A stretch of DNA of 64,000 nt. Source: Aplectana chamaeleonis (Eukaryota; Nematoda; Chromadorea; Rhabditida; Cosmocercidae). The notes under the pieces were generated by a model. That model saw only the letters and a program-made list of their open reading frames with translations, searched no databases and had not been told where the DNA came from. Shown here one piece after another: positions 53,991 through 64,000 of the stretch (position 1 is the first letter of the stretch; every line of letters begins with the position of its first letter). A program made the translations under genes and the position numbers. Where the stretch lies: assembly GCA_029168955.1 (NCBI GenBank), contig JAPDOI010000898.1:62001-126000 (forward strand). The letters run 5' to 3'.

Positions 53991-54479
53991 AATAGAACTC
54001 CCGTCGGGCCTTTTCTAAAGGCGGACTTGAGAAACGACAGGGTTCGATTTCAGATGGGCCCGATTGGGGTGCTCTATGGGTGAAATATATTCGAAGTTGA
54101 AAACAGAACCAGAGGAAACAGAGCCAGACATACATATTTCTCAGTTTCAATAACGTTGGTAGTGCGTGATGCCGTCTCGAGAAAGTTAGAGCAGTAACGT
54201 CGTCCCTTCAGTCGTAGATTTCTGAAGTATCCAGATAAGTTACTAGCGAGTTAACAAGAACAAATCGAGTTCCTTTTGTCTTATCCGAGATAGGTAAGTT
54301 ACTTGCAAGCCCGATACTGGTAAATACCTTACATGAGGATGTTATAGTACTTGCGGCTTACATATGATGTTGCTCTCACTTGTGAAATTGGCCCCATGCT
54401 GAAGAACAGAGACAAGCCCTTGCCGTTTACAGAAATTGGAAGACACGGTTGCTGGGCTAGTGTCTACTACACCTTTACA

Positions 54480-54660
54480 TTTTCAGATTCTTCTCGAATA
54501 TTCGACTTTTCGAATTATTTGGAAACCGGCACTTTTGCAACATACCGTTTTTCGGATAATTCGGAAATTGGCCTTTTTCCAAAATTCGGTTTTACGATTC
54601 GGGAATTGGCCTTATTCGGATATTCGAATTTTCGAGTAATTTGAAGCCAACTGTTTCAGT
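54480..54660. repeat. degenerate short tandem repeat (TTCGGATAATTCGGAAATTGGC type)
   Basis: AATATTCGACTTTTCGAATT, GTTTTTCGGATAATTCGG, AAATTGGCCTTTTTCCAAAA and GGAATTGGCCTTATTCGGAT recur about every 30-40 bp. Non-coding and decayed. Confidence 0.55.
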
Positions 54661-55006
54661 CAATTGTTTTTTCGAAGCTTTCGATTCGGTGAAAGTATAA
54701 TGTCTACTCGCTCGACACTTCTCTCACCCAGGTTGACTTCTTGACTGCTCATATGATTCGGCCTCTGGTGACTGTGAGGAAGCTGAGGACGTTGGAGCTC
54801 TTCATTTTTCGAGCGAGCATTGAGCTCAATGCTTTACTCACGCTTCTTGAATGGCGTCTTGATCATCGGGCTCACTGCTTCAGCAAAGAAGCAGCAAGTG
54901 TTGGCTTGCTGCTAGCGGGGTCATACAACGGGCTCAAAACTTATTCCTCCTTTCCAGAGGCCGAAAATTGGAGATTTTCTGCCCTAACCCTGAAAGCAGC
55001 GAGAAT

Positions 55007-55024
55007 ACTTTAACTTTAACTTTT
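55007..55024 (-). repeat. 3' tail of the LINE, (AAAGTT)n
   Basis: Read on the minus strand the LINE 3' end finishes AAAAGTTAAAGTTAAAGT. CR1/RTE-type LINEs end in short tandem repeats rather than poly(A), which fits the RT assignment and places the 3' boundary near 55007. Confidence 0.55.
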
Positions 55025-55060
55025 ATAACGATGCTTAGGGCATACGTCATAAAACGACCA

Positions 55061-55495
55061 CTAAGGAAAAGGAGATAAAATTACAATCAAGTAACGGATA
55101 CAAAACAGAATAAAGGGTCGTCGGAAATCTAAAAACATCTTTCCTGCAATGCGCTTGAAGGACAAGAAGCTGTGAGAGGTAGGTAGAAAGTCGAGCCTAA
55201 GTGAGAGAAAGCTGGAGCCCGCTCTACATGTGAACGAATTTGATCTAATTCCGGATTTAGGTATGCCATACGATATCTTCTCCAAGCCGCCCCTAGTTCT
55301 GAAGCTATTCACACGACAAAAATTGTTGAGATCCACTCTAGTAGCGCCAGATACAATCTTGAAAACCATGCACACTTCATAAAGTTTACGCCAAGATACT
55401 AACGAATGCAACTTAAATATTTTATTTCTCAGTTTCGGTCCTGTAACTCTAGGAAAATTTCCGGTGTGAAGGAACTGCTCTGATCTTATACACAC
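55061..55495 (-). pseudogene. LINE ORF2 C-terminal region, frameshifted
   Basis: This frame (minus, ending near 55061) is offset by one base from the RT frame that stops at 55497. It contains RKLYEVCMVFKIVSGATRVD and then NSFRTRGGLEKI, a SFTCRAG..FLSL stretch and HSFLSFKRIAGKMF. This is the pattern found after the RT domain in CR1/jockey LINEs, where an L-x-x-x-YKI-hG region is followed by TRG and a SFKRRL-like end. It is continuous with the RT apart from the shift. Confidence 0.65.
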
Positions 55496-55496
55496 C

Positions 55497-56180
55497 TTAC
55501 GGGTCTATGTAGTCATTCTGAATTTTCTCTAAAAATTCAATATCCTTCTTTTTGTGAGGCGAAAATACCGGAGTCCCACATTCCATGATTGGTCGCACAT
55601 AGGTCTTGTAAGCCCTCAATAGAACTACCTGGTCACAAGTTGATAAGCCTTTAAATATTTGATAAGTGTGAGAGGAAGCTTTTCGAACTAAGTGCTTGAA
55701 ATGAGCTGTGAAATCCAGTTTGTTATCATAGAGAAAACCCAAGTCCTTAACTGAGAAGACTCTACTCAATGCATGATCGCCCAATTTGTAATTGCCTGGC
55801 AATGTAGACCTCCCGACTCTCATGTAAACAGTTTTTTCCGGTGCTAACTGCAGTTTCCATATTACCGACCAGTTTGATATCGCATCCAAAGCAGATTGAA
55901 TTTTGGTATGATCTTCAGAATTTTCAAGCCTGCAAAAGATCTTGATGTCGTCAGCATAGTGTTTGCAAGCAACCCCACAGTCCACTAAAATTTGAGGAAA
56001 GTCAGCGGTGTAGATTGCAAACAAAAGCGGCAAGAGAACGCCTTGTTGTGGAACACCGCTCAGAACCATTTTGGGAGAGGAAAAAGAGGAGCCAATTTTG
56101 ACTTGGAAACTTCCGCCTGTAAGATACTCTCGTAACCATTTCTCAATAATATGATGGAACCTGAGATGGGAGATTTTCAT
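55497..56180 (-). pseudogene. LINE reverse transcriptase fragment (228 codons)
   Basis: RT motifs, from the Met at 56180: WLREYLTGGSFQVKIGSSFS (about 14-33), SGVPQQGVLLPLLFAIYTAD (motif B region, about 41-60) and HYADDIKIF (YADD catalytic motif, about 74-82). LAPEKTVYMRVG and DLGFLYDNKLDFTAHF follow, with LLRAYKTYVRPIMECGTPVF and KKKDIEFLEKIQNDY at the end. Order and spacing match the CR1/jockey group. The frame ends in a premature stop at 55497 caused by a frameshift. The catalytic YADD is intact but the 5' end is missing, so this is a dead copy. Confidence 0.82.
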
Positions 56181-56506
56181 GAGAAGTTATGGATCGAAAC
56201 GTCAGTCTTTCAAAGTACCACGTGCTTCACAAAACAGGTATATCACAGAAGTAAGTTTCTGCTAAGCAAGTGTCAGTTACATGTATCGTAAGTGTTGGCA
56301 GCTTGTGAACCAGAACGAATTTGGACAACAAAATACTGAATACCCACATTTAACATATTGAGAACTTCCAAATTGGATCATAAACCAAAATCGATTGATG
56401 TGAGCCACTCGTCGCGTTGCATGCAAAGACGTTAATCTAGGACAAGATCCGTAATAAGAAATGGTAGAGAGCAATAGCAGGTTAATGAACATGATTTGAG
56501 AAACAC

Positions 56507-57111
56507 TTAAAGGCATCGTCCACGATGAAAACCGAATTTGGGTTTATGCGTTCATTCGGACTAGTGGGCCATGACAATGTCACTCAGAAAGTTTGGAGTT
56601 ACAAAACCGTCTCTAAGTGGAGATTCGCTTACCTCAAAATGGCTTCCTGGGTTTGGGGGGCCGGCCTTGGGGTCGATCCGCTGTTACAAGGAACAAAACT
56701 CCTGGGTTGCTGGCGGCGGGCGTGCCTTGACGCGTCGTAGGGCGCAATACACACGCCAGTCGATTTCGAATTCGGCATCGATCGAAAGCAGCCGGCAGCA
56801 CTGGACGCAGCAGGTGGGTAGCCCATTTTAATTTCGCTGAAGTCGTAGTTGAGCGGCATCCTCGATGAATTGCTTCCAACGCTGCGCCGAGGAACGAAGC
56901 GTAAAACTGTTCCTTGCATTCTCTGCGCAACTATCACAAGTTGATGCCGGCGCGAAATTCAAATTTGCTATGAACTTTCTAAAAATGGGTTTTTCTCAAA
57001 AAGTTGACGTTTTTGAGGGGGCGTTCTGCTACCGTTAGTCACTATAGGGATAGTACAACACGAAAACATCAAAAACCCAAATATGGTTTTCATCGTGTAC
57101 GATGCCTTTAA
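56507..57111. mobile_element. group D inverted-repeat element, copy 2
   Basis: Left TTAAAGGCATCGTCCACGAT, right ATCGTGTACGATGCCTTTAA. 605 bp. The interior (GGGTTTGGGGGGCCGGCC, GGTCGATCCGCTGTTACAAG, GCTGCGCCGAGGAACGAAGC) matches 28253-28869 in the same orientation. Overlapping ORFs on both strands are repeat-derived. Confidence 0.8.
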
Positions 57112-58554
57112 TGAATGTAATATTCGCGTATGACTGCTTATTGGGCTCTAGACAATCCGACGCTTACTGCGATGAGTTAGGCACATGTAGAAGTTCCAGC
57201 GTTGGAATGATACGTCAAGATTCTGTCACAATGAGATGTCATTTCAAGTCAGGGAAATCCATGTTTGTGTCGGATGGCATTACTAATCTTGTATAATCTT
57301 GAAGCTGTTCTCAGTCGAGCAGTAGAAAACAAAGAAAAACACAAGCCAGATTCCTTGATGTGCACAACGTGCTGAACAGTAGGAGAGTCTCTAACATTCT
57401 GCAAGGAAATGATGAAAATTTGTAATTGAAAATGGCATGTCAAGTTCTGGACGTTGAGAAACGTCTCAAGCGATACGCAAACGCAATTTGCTCATCGTTT
57501 TCGTGGAAGTGCAACAAGGCCTCGAAGGACCGGAATGAAAACGTGTAGGAACGAATTTCAGCATATTATTGTCGAATCATGCTCTAGCATGCTACTAGAA
57601 AAATGACCTCACACACAGGAGATCGAGTAATAAATCTTCTCACTAACGAAAGCAGTGCTTGGGGTTTTGCGGACAGTTCTAAGACGAAAATAGTGTATTC
57701 CTAGCGGTATATAGGGGCCTGTAGAGTTGGTCGCCGAGAGTCAGCATGGACGCGGCAAAAAAGATTCGTGCGCGGTGACGCAGGGCCGTCGCAGCGCCAA
57801 AATACTCCGCGCTGCCCGCTCGCTGCACTTCACGCTGCGTCGGTCGCGTCCATTGCCGAGTGTGATCGAAATTGCATCACACAGTGCTGGTGGTCGACTC
57901 GATTTGAACTCTGCAGACCCTTTATGCATTGGGTTGAGGAATAAGTACCCGCGTCTTTTTCAATCGCAATTTTCTCTCCAAATTTAGAATATTATCTCAA
58001 CATGTTAAGAACTATTTGACAGAAAGATATTTGTTCCTTAAAGGGTGAGACTGGTTTCTCTGACTGACTCCAATTCTAGAGATTTTTTCGATCGATAAAG
58101 TAGAGGCCGAAAAAGGGGCTTCAAATAATCGATCCGGTAATCGATGGGGCTTTTATTTTTCAAAACTAAATAAGAGTGTCATCCGAAAACTCTCATTATA
58201 CCGAAAACTTTCATTATAATCCATTACTCACCACCAAAATTTTTGGAATTTTGTTATACACTCCGAAGCTGTAAGAATTTTCAATGGGCTTTTCTGGACC
58301 TACTGTTCCTTGCATTTCTATGGAAATCTCGCAGCAGAATTCAAGACTTTAGTGGCCCTTCATGGGTTGTTTTAGAGAGGATTTTTCGTTCTAATTGACT
58401 ATCCAGATAGCCCAAACAGATATCATTTAGAGGTTCGACACAACCGTCCATCAACACAATATCTCGTTGAAGGTCTGTCAAAACGAAGACGAATTCCATA
58501 ATCTATGAATCTATGAATACTCCAAAAACCTAGAGTCTATGAATACTCCAGCGG
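57112..58554. other. no recognised gene
   Basis: A GC-rich patch at 57730-57910 gives overlapping ORFs on both strands without features. The rest is AT-rich with nothing recognised. Confidence 0.35.
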
Positions 58555-58835
58555 TAAGGCTATGGCGGAGCGGATTGGAGTGGGCTTCAACGCTGCTGAG
58601 GAAGCAAAATCTGCACATGCCTTCACCATCATGGCAGCAGAAGATAGTACTGGAACTAATTATTATGGAACGAATGAAATGCTTTATGGATCAATAATAC
58701 CATTTATGAAAAAAGTCGTAACGCACGCCCTTCGCCGCCATGACGGAGCGGGCGTCACGCGTGACGCCAAGCCATTCCAACTCCTATGCCATTTCCGCGC
58801 GTCACGCGCTGTCATTTGGGAGTATTGATAAGGCC
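58555..58835. repeat. CGCGTGACGCC repeat, copy 2
   Basis: Diverged partner of 28870-29205, with GCAGAAGATAGTACTGGAAC and GGGCGTCACGCGTGACGCC. TAAGGC occurs at both ends (58555 and about 58832), which may mark its boundaries. Confidence 0.45.
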
Positions 58836-59026
58836 TAAGGGCCGCTCCTGTGTTGATACGATGACGCCCGCCGGAAGCTGTTTTTCAACTCTAACAGTGA
58901 AATCATCATCGATGTTGAATAAGAAAGGTTCTGCTACAGCTTTCCGCTTTACTTCTCATTTTCAATTAAACAACTGGAGCGAAGGATTCGCAATGGAGTT
59001 CTTTTATATCGGAGCATTAGGCGGCG

Positions 59027-59497
59027 TTTAGAGTTCACTCGCGACGCGACGTTATAATTAGCCTGCGTGTCAATCAAGCGACATCGAGTCGCGTCTTCGC
59101 TAGGTGTTCACAGTGAAGTGGCGCGATACATCGGATTTGACGCGCAAATGATGTCGGTCGCGTCGCGTTGCATTGCAACGCGACGTGATGGTCGTCGCGC
59201 GAATGCAAGCTCGTCGCTGGCTTTCTTCAGGGTTTCTTCATTAACACATCCAAATCTCACAATGAAAACAATAAAGTAAACATACCTATTTAGGACCACT
59301 TGCACTCAAACAAACACGAAAAAGCTGTTGCTCACTTTAGTTAAAATCATTTGTTGCTCGTTTATGCGAAATTGCATACATACGCAATTGCGCCTATTCG
59401 CTCAGCGTTCGCCCTTGATTTCATACGCGACGCGATTTTCGCGTCGCACTGACATGTACCACCGCGTTGCCCTGCGAAAACTCTTAACGCCGCCTTA
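59027..59497. mobile_element. 471-bp element with TTAGGCGGCGTTA ends
   Basis: Left TTAGGCGGCGTTTAGAGTT, right CTCTTAACGCCGCCTTA. Inside, GCGACGCGAC-type motifs occur repeatedly near both ends in inverse orientation (CTCGCGACGCGACG at 59038; CGACGCGATTTTCGCGTCGC at 59428). The centre is AT-rich. Confidence 0.7.
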
Positions 59498-60350
59498 CTG
59501 ACGTCGTGAAGTGGCCTTTCAATTGAGTGTGTGTACTTATGCGAACGAGTTGAGGGCGCCTCACGCAGATTACAAGCTCCTCAATTAGGGCGGAGTGTCA
59601 GCATGAATTTGTCGAGCGATCTGCTGTCGTAGCCCCGTCCATTCGTCAGACTAAATTTATTACGTAAACTCTATGTACATGAGCAAAATTTGAAAAAGTC
59701 CCAGCTTTGCACTTAATGAGCGTTTGGTCTGTCATACACTACCTTTTTCAATCTGACTTCTAACAAATCATTATAAGGTTGGACTCAGCTCATTTTTTCT
59801 GCTTGCAATGCACTTTTTTGCATGCACCCGTGCGCACCAATGACTTGATTCACATTATGACTCAAGAAATGACATCATTGTAGAACCTGCCTGGCGAAAA
59901 GTTCAGAACGCCCTGGTCGCTTGCGTGATTCGGAAAATGAACAGGAGTTGCGCAAAGGCACATTCTTAGAGCCTTGAAAGGTGTGCAGAGAAGTGTACTG
60001 GTATTGATGTCGTAGTCCACTGTTACACTTGGAAGACCGAAAAATGTCTCTCTTCTTAGGGTCCAGTCCAGCACTTATTGTTAGAATCGGCCGTAGTCCT
60101 ACCAAAAAAACTTCTGCAGGAAGAAAGTTTATACCTGGGACTAAAAATATTGATAAGTACCATCATTTTGGGAAAAGCTCGAACCCAGAAGCCCTCGAGT
60201 CCATGCCACAACTTGCGTCACATGGACACATTTAACCAACATCCACTACAAGTTGGTAAAAAGGAATGAGCCAAGATATTCGAGCTCACATGGAGTTGAG
60301 ATCAGCAGATTGGGACAAGTGATGCGCATACTCTAACCGTAAAGTATCCA
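59498..60350. other. no recognised feature
   Basis: Overlapping ORFs of 63-76 codons at 59862-60269 on both strands have no motif or splice support. Confidence 0.35.
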
Positions 60351-60351
60351 A

Positions 60352-60728
60352 TTCAAACGCTAACGTCGGACAGGGAACGAGATTCTCATGCCGTAAAATA
60401 GCGTGTTTTTGTGTGCCGATTGCGTCCAACACTACTCATTCTACGACATCATGGAAATTTTTGCTACTTCTGGGAATTCATTCCGAGACTTCCCTGTTTT
60501 ATTTTATAAGAAAGCATAAGTTACATTATAATGTACGTATAAGGAGATTAGAATGACAAAGCATTTCCAATTTAGGCTGAGTTTCGGTGTGTACAGGCAA
60601 ATTGAAAGAACACTGTTGTAATTTTTTTAATAATGTCATAGAATGAGTAGTGTTGGACGCAATAGACACACCAAAACACGCTATTTTACGGCATGAGAAT
60701 ATCGTTCCCCGTCCGACATTAGCGTTCG
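60352..60728. mobile_element. 377-bp fold-back element, ~97-bp arms
   Basis: The left arm (CAAACGCTAACGTCGGACAG, CTCATGCCGTAAAATAGCGT, GCGTCCAACACTACTCATTC) is inverted at the right (GAATGAGTAGTGTTGGACGC, ACGCTATTTTACGGCATGAG, GTCCGACATTAGCGTTCGA). The arms differ at few positions. The centre is AT-rich. Confidence 0.85.
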
Positions 60729-61888
60729 AGTAAGAATCTATAGGATTCAATCAAGGACATCGTTCGAGGTGCGATTAAAATATATATTTAATATGATTAG
60801 TTTTAGGTCATTACATAATACATTGAGTACGCCAATGGCTCTGAAATAGTGTGCCAGCGAAGTTGGCAATGTGGGTTTTTGGTCAACTGGGCGGCAGCTC
60901 TTTACGATGTGACGTGTGATTGCCGTGAAATTGGGATTCACCCTGCAGCCAGAGGCATAAATAACAGGGCAGCTGCATAATATTTTTTCGCCATTTGCGG
61001 CTGCACAATGCAAGATCAAAGAGCAGGCGAGCACATCGTTCCTATGATGAGCGAAGCTAAGCTTTTAATGTTCAAGCAACTATTTATTTGTTTATTTATT
61101 AGAGCCAATGACAAATAAAATCGAATAAAAACAGCGAAATAGTAACCATGATTGGACACAAGACAGCAAGACAATAAATTAGTAGCCGAGGGGCGACGAA
61201 TTTGTAGCAGTAAACGCTCTATTATTGAATAGCAGTCTGAGTGATAAATTGATTCGTATGTTCGTGATCTGTGAATACATTCAATTATTTTACCTCGAAT
61301 ATGGGAAATCGTGATCTGTGAATACTATACGGCACCCGTAGCACTGGAAAATGCGGCCATTCTAATCTTTACAATCACTACCCTAAAACCATGCAAATTT
61401 GAATTTCTCGAAAAGATGCGCTTTGATGTCGCTGATGATGATGATAATCTCGTTTAGCGCGTGGTCCCGTCGGTAAAATGCATGCTTTCAGCGGTTAGAG
61501 AACAGGGTTCGGGGCGGGTGTGGGCCCCACAGGAGGTCTGAGCGCCGGAGGGGTGGAAGTGCGCGGGGGGGGTCTGGCCCTCGGAGGAAGGTCAAGTGAA
61601 CCATCTCTTGTGCTAGGAACAGTCAGTAAAGGCGTTCCCAAAAATGAGAGTCGAGTCGGGTGTGATCGATTCTCCCTCTCTACAAACATTCAGCGTCTGA
61701 ACTGGGCGATGAAGGGCACTACACTTTACAGAAGGACTTTTTCTGGCAGCAGGTTCGATTCCGCTGGAAGTAAAAATTTTTGCAGGATAGGAGCTACTAA
61801 AGTAGGATACTTGAGTACGGCGTGATTGACTAACCCTGTATTCAAATTCTCACGGTCTCACAATCAGAGGAACTCCGAACTCCGCTAC
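60729..61888. other. no recognised gene
   Basis: A GA/GAT-rich patch (GATGATGATGATAATC at 61430) and a GC-rich patch at 61500-61600 with overlapping low-complexity ORFs. No feature supported. Confidence 0.35.
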
Positions 61889-62466
61889 ATTAAAGGCAGT
61901 GGTCGCAATGAGAAAAGTTTTGGAGAAAAACAATGAAAATCAGTTTGATCCAAAAACGGGTACGAGACCACGAAGGTTACGCGGCAAGAAACGAGCTATA
62001 AACAGACTTTTAGGATCCTAAGTTGCCAATTCGTTCACACGTGCACAGCTCCGCCCAAAAAGATCGCAGTCTCATGCTGACCAGTCGAAATCATGAGACG
62101 TTCACAGCCAGAAATAAATGCGACTTTAACTAAAAAAGATAATAGAACAATGAAAGCAAGACATCCAATGTTCAAATCTAAGTAGGCAGATATATTTGGG
62201 CTGGTAAGTTCGAAGGCTTTTGCTCAATGATTGAATTCCGATTTCAAACCAGCTAATGTTCCTGGATTTAGAGATCATCGATGCCGATGATGAAGAGTGG
62301 GCTCGTCCACCATCAAAAGACAGCAAGGTTCAGGCTAAAAATTTCACCCAGGACAGGGTTTTTTTTTCAAAAATTATTCTTATAGCTCCTACTACTTTAA
62401 GCCGAGAAAAGGGTTCAGGGAGGAAAAGAATACAAGCATACTTAATCGCGATCGCTGCCTTTGATA
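61889..62466. mobile_element. group G inverted-repeat element, copy 2
   Basis: Left TTAAAGGCAGTGGTCGCAAT, right ATCGCGATCGCTGCCTTTGA. The interior shares with 25945-26492, in inverse order, CAGCTAATGTTCCTGG, GATCATCGATGCCGATGATG, GTGGGCTCGTCCACCATCAA and AAAAGGGTTCAGGGAGG. Confidence 0.65.
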
Positions 62467-62479
62467 GGGTGAAGATGAA

Positions 62480-63359
62480 GATGAAAATTCCACGAACCCA
62501 CATCAGGCGAATTTTCCTCAAAAGCACTATCCAGGGGGGCGGACGGTTTGAACTGTAGAGTATAAATGTCTCTTGAAGCCAGAATTTTTCCAGATAATTC
62601 ATTTACTACATGGCTGGTAACCTTTCGACCTACGTTTTTCTTCGACGTTTACGCAAGCAGTGTAGCTTCCTTCAGCGTCCATCTTAGACCGTGCAAGCTT
62701 GAATACAGAGTGGATCACATGTCCTCTCCTGACTCGTGCATACTCCGCGAAAACACAGATCTCCGGCGAGATCTAACCCTCTCTCAAGCATTCGCGCTTT
62801 ATTAGCTTTAATTCGTCCCTAACCGGGAACTTCACTAGACTTCCATTGGGCTTATGGAGTAGTACTTGGCGCGAAAATCAGGATGTTTTGTTTGGATGTC
62901 GATTGGGCTTAGAAGGCTTGTTTATTGAAACTACTCTACATACACGATGCTAGGAAATGGAGCTATTCAAATGCTTTATGTGTTGGCACCACAAGAACCA
63001 AGTTTCTGCGATCACTCTCAAAAATAGGTTCTTCTGGCCTCACATTCTTTATGTCTTGCTACGGAGAAAAAATCAAACGATTTATAATTTTTACGGATGG
63101 ATAGGAAAGTACCATATTAAGAAATGAAACATACATGGTATGCACTTGCGAATAGTGGAAGAGAGTGATACATCTAGCGTGCATCCGAATGATGAGCGCA
63201 ACAGAAACGGCGTGAACGTTAAAAATCTGCAGTTCATATATGTAAACGTGACGTAGCGAGATAAAGCTTCAAAAACGACTGAAGATATGACGACAAGTAC
63301 ATATAAATATAGAAGCCCATACATACTTCAAAACACCATGTATAGTCGGCATGGATCCC
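62480..63359. other. no recognised gene
   Basis: No ORF above 83 codons with features. Nothing recognised. Confidence 0.35.
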
Positions 63360-63651
63360 AAAGTGTGTCCGAATGAGACTGTCCGACCGTGCGGCCGTCG
63401 TAAATGGCAGGCAGCTGTCGCGTGCGCCGCTCCCGGGCGAGCATGCGAAACGACAGCAAGCCTTCAACAAAACAAACGCAGCCATTCACTGGGAGCGGGG
63501 CCGGCAGCGGCTGTCAGCAATCAATCGATCAGTTCTGCAGCCGAGGGGGGTGGCATCCGCTTAAACTCTCTTGTCCGGGAGCGGCACATGCGACGGCCGC
63601 CTGCCACCCACGACGGCCGCATGGTCGGCCAGTCTCATTCGAACACACTTT
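63360..63651. mobile_element. 292-bp fold-back element
   Basis: Left AAAGTGTGTCCGAATGAGAC and right GTCTCATTCGAACACACTTT are inverses. Pairing continues through GCGGCCGTCGT, GGCAGGC and GCCGCTCCCGGG. Related GC-rich phrases (GACTGTCCGACC / GACCGTCTCATT) occur at 34200-34245 and 48580-48625. The three overlapping ORFs here are element sequence. Confidence 0.75.
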
Positions 63652-64000
63652 AGTGATACTTTGCGTTGAGAAAACCTAAACAGGCAGCACCGACTGTTTA
63701 TCCATACGTGTTCCATCACACTGTTTTGTCAATAAAGATGCTCTATGAGTTTTATCATGTATCAACGTACCAACTTCATGCGTATTAAGATTGATAAACG
63801 ATATGGATGAACGGTCGCTGCTGCCTGTTCAGGAGGCCCCCTTCGCGTTCCCGATCAAAGGTTGGCACAAAATCGGTGCCCCTACTATGTTATGACATAT
63901 GGCACAGAGTTTGCGCCAACCTTCAATAAGGAACCCAAAGTGTCACTAGGATCCATGCCGGCAGTACAGCAATTTATGTCTATGCTTATAAATCAGCATG
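63652..64000. other. no recognised gene
   Basis: TGTCAATAAAGATGC at about 63727 resembles a poly(A)-signal context, but no upstream exon was found. Confidence 0.3.

Larger units (their letters stand above)
55007..56190 (-). mobile_element. 5'-truncated CR1/jockey-type LINE
   Basis: Minus-strand element: RT palm from motif B onwards, thumb-like region, frameshifted C-terminal region, about 55 bp of 3' untranslated sequence and a tandem-repeat tail. The 5' part (endonuclease and N-terminal RT) is missing. Similarity fades just upstream of 56180, where an in-frame TAA precedes LLMKIS. No target-site duplication was identified. Confidence 0.75.

Noticed and set aside
58562..58828. 88-codon ORF as a gene
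   Set aside because: The sequence is shared with the repeat at 28870-29205 and has no protein features.
63351..63679. Three overlapping ORFs near the right edge
   Set aside because: All lie within the fold-back element at 63360-63651.
1..64000. CRISPR arrays, bacterial operons, rRNA genes
   Set aside because: No regular short repeats with unique spacers, no packed ORFs and no rRNA-like conserved stretches were seen.

Overview
This is eukaryotic, repeat-dominated DNA, most likely from a nematode and probably a clade V parasitic worm of the hookworm/strongylid type. That is an inference from three observations. There are no bacterial-style packed ORFs. The only recognisable host genes are tiny, spliced, signal-peptide genes whose ATG sits exactly 4 nt after a consensus 3' splice AG, as expected for nematode (SL-type) trans-splicing. 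The rest is a dense layer of short inverted-repeat elements plus Penelope-like, CR1/jockey-like and Tc1-like remnants. I cannot name the species.

Host genes. The clearest is a dispersed family of five very small secreted-peptide loci: 2661-3411 (+), 8738-8979 (-), 18466-18734 (-), 29589-29885 (+) and 49489-49671 (-). Each has one coding exon of 53-54 codons (signal peptide, then a basic Gln-rich linker with a GK-x-[KR]R-type basic cluster, then a hydrophobic tail). This exon ends in a phase-0 5' splice site. In four members a short intron follows, then an exon 2 that adds only a Gly or Gly-Ile-Gln before the stop and carries the AATAAA signal. Two members look intact, one has an unresolved second exon, and two carry nonsense codons. 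I found no other confident protein-coding host gene in 64 kb.

Autonomous-type elements. At about 38277-40620 there is a Penelope-like element (RT plus a GIY-YIG region). It has a 5'-truncated inverted copy in front, matching hammerhead-ribozyme-like motifs in both arms, and a 12-bp target-site duplication. At 55007-56190 (-) is the 3' part of a CR1/jockey-type LINE. At 41244-43172 two copies of a decayed Tc1-like transposase 3' half face each other as a long inverted repeat.

Non-autonomous elements. A superfamily whose ends read TTAAAGGCA... but whose interiors fall into several unrelated groups (called A, B, C, D, G here) accounts for at least 15 insertions. A 148-bp almost perfect palindrome occurs five times at the same length. 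Other paired or fold-back elements lie at 2.1, 5.8, 14.3-16.8, 17.5-18.3, 24.4/27.7, 30.8, 34.8, 43.2-43.6 (with tRNA-like ends), 46.2, 48.3/52.9, 50.5/51.2, 52.2, 59.0, 60.4 and 63.4 kb. A 94-95 bp satellite lies at 13.6-14.25 kb and a G-rich tandem hairpin at 17.7-18.2 kb.

The layout suggests a gene-poor interval in which small secreted-peptide genes were duplicated and then partly eroded by insertions; one functional-looking copy carries a 0.5 kb element inside its only intron.
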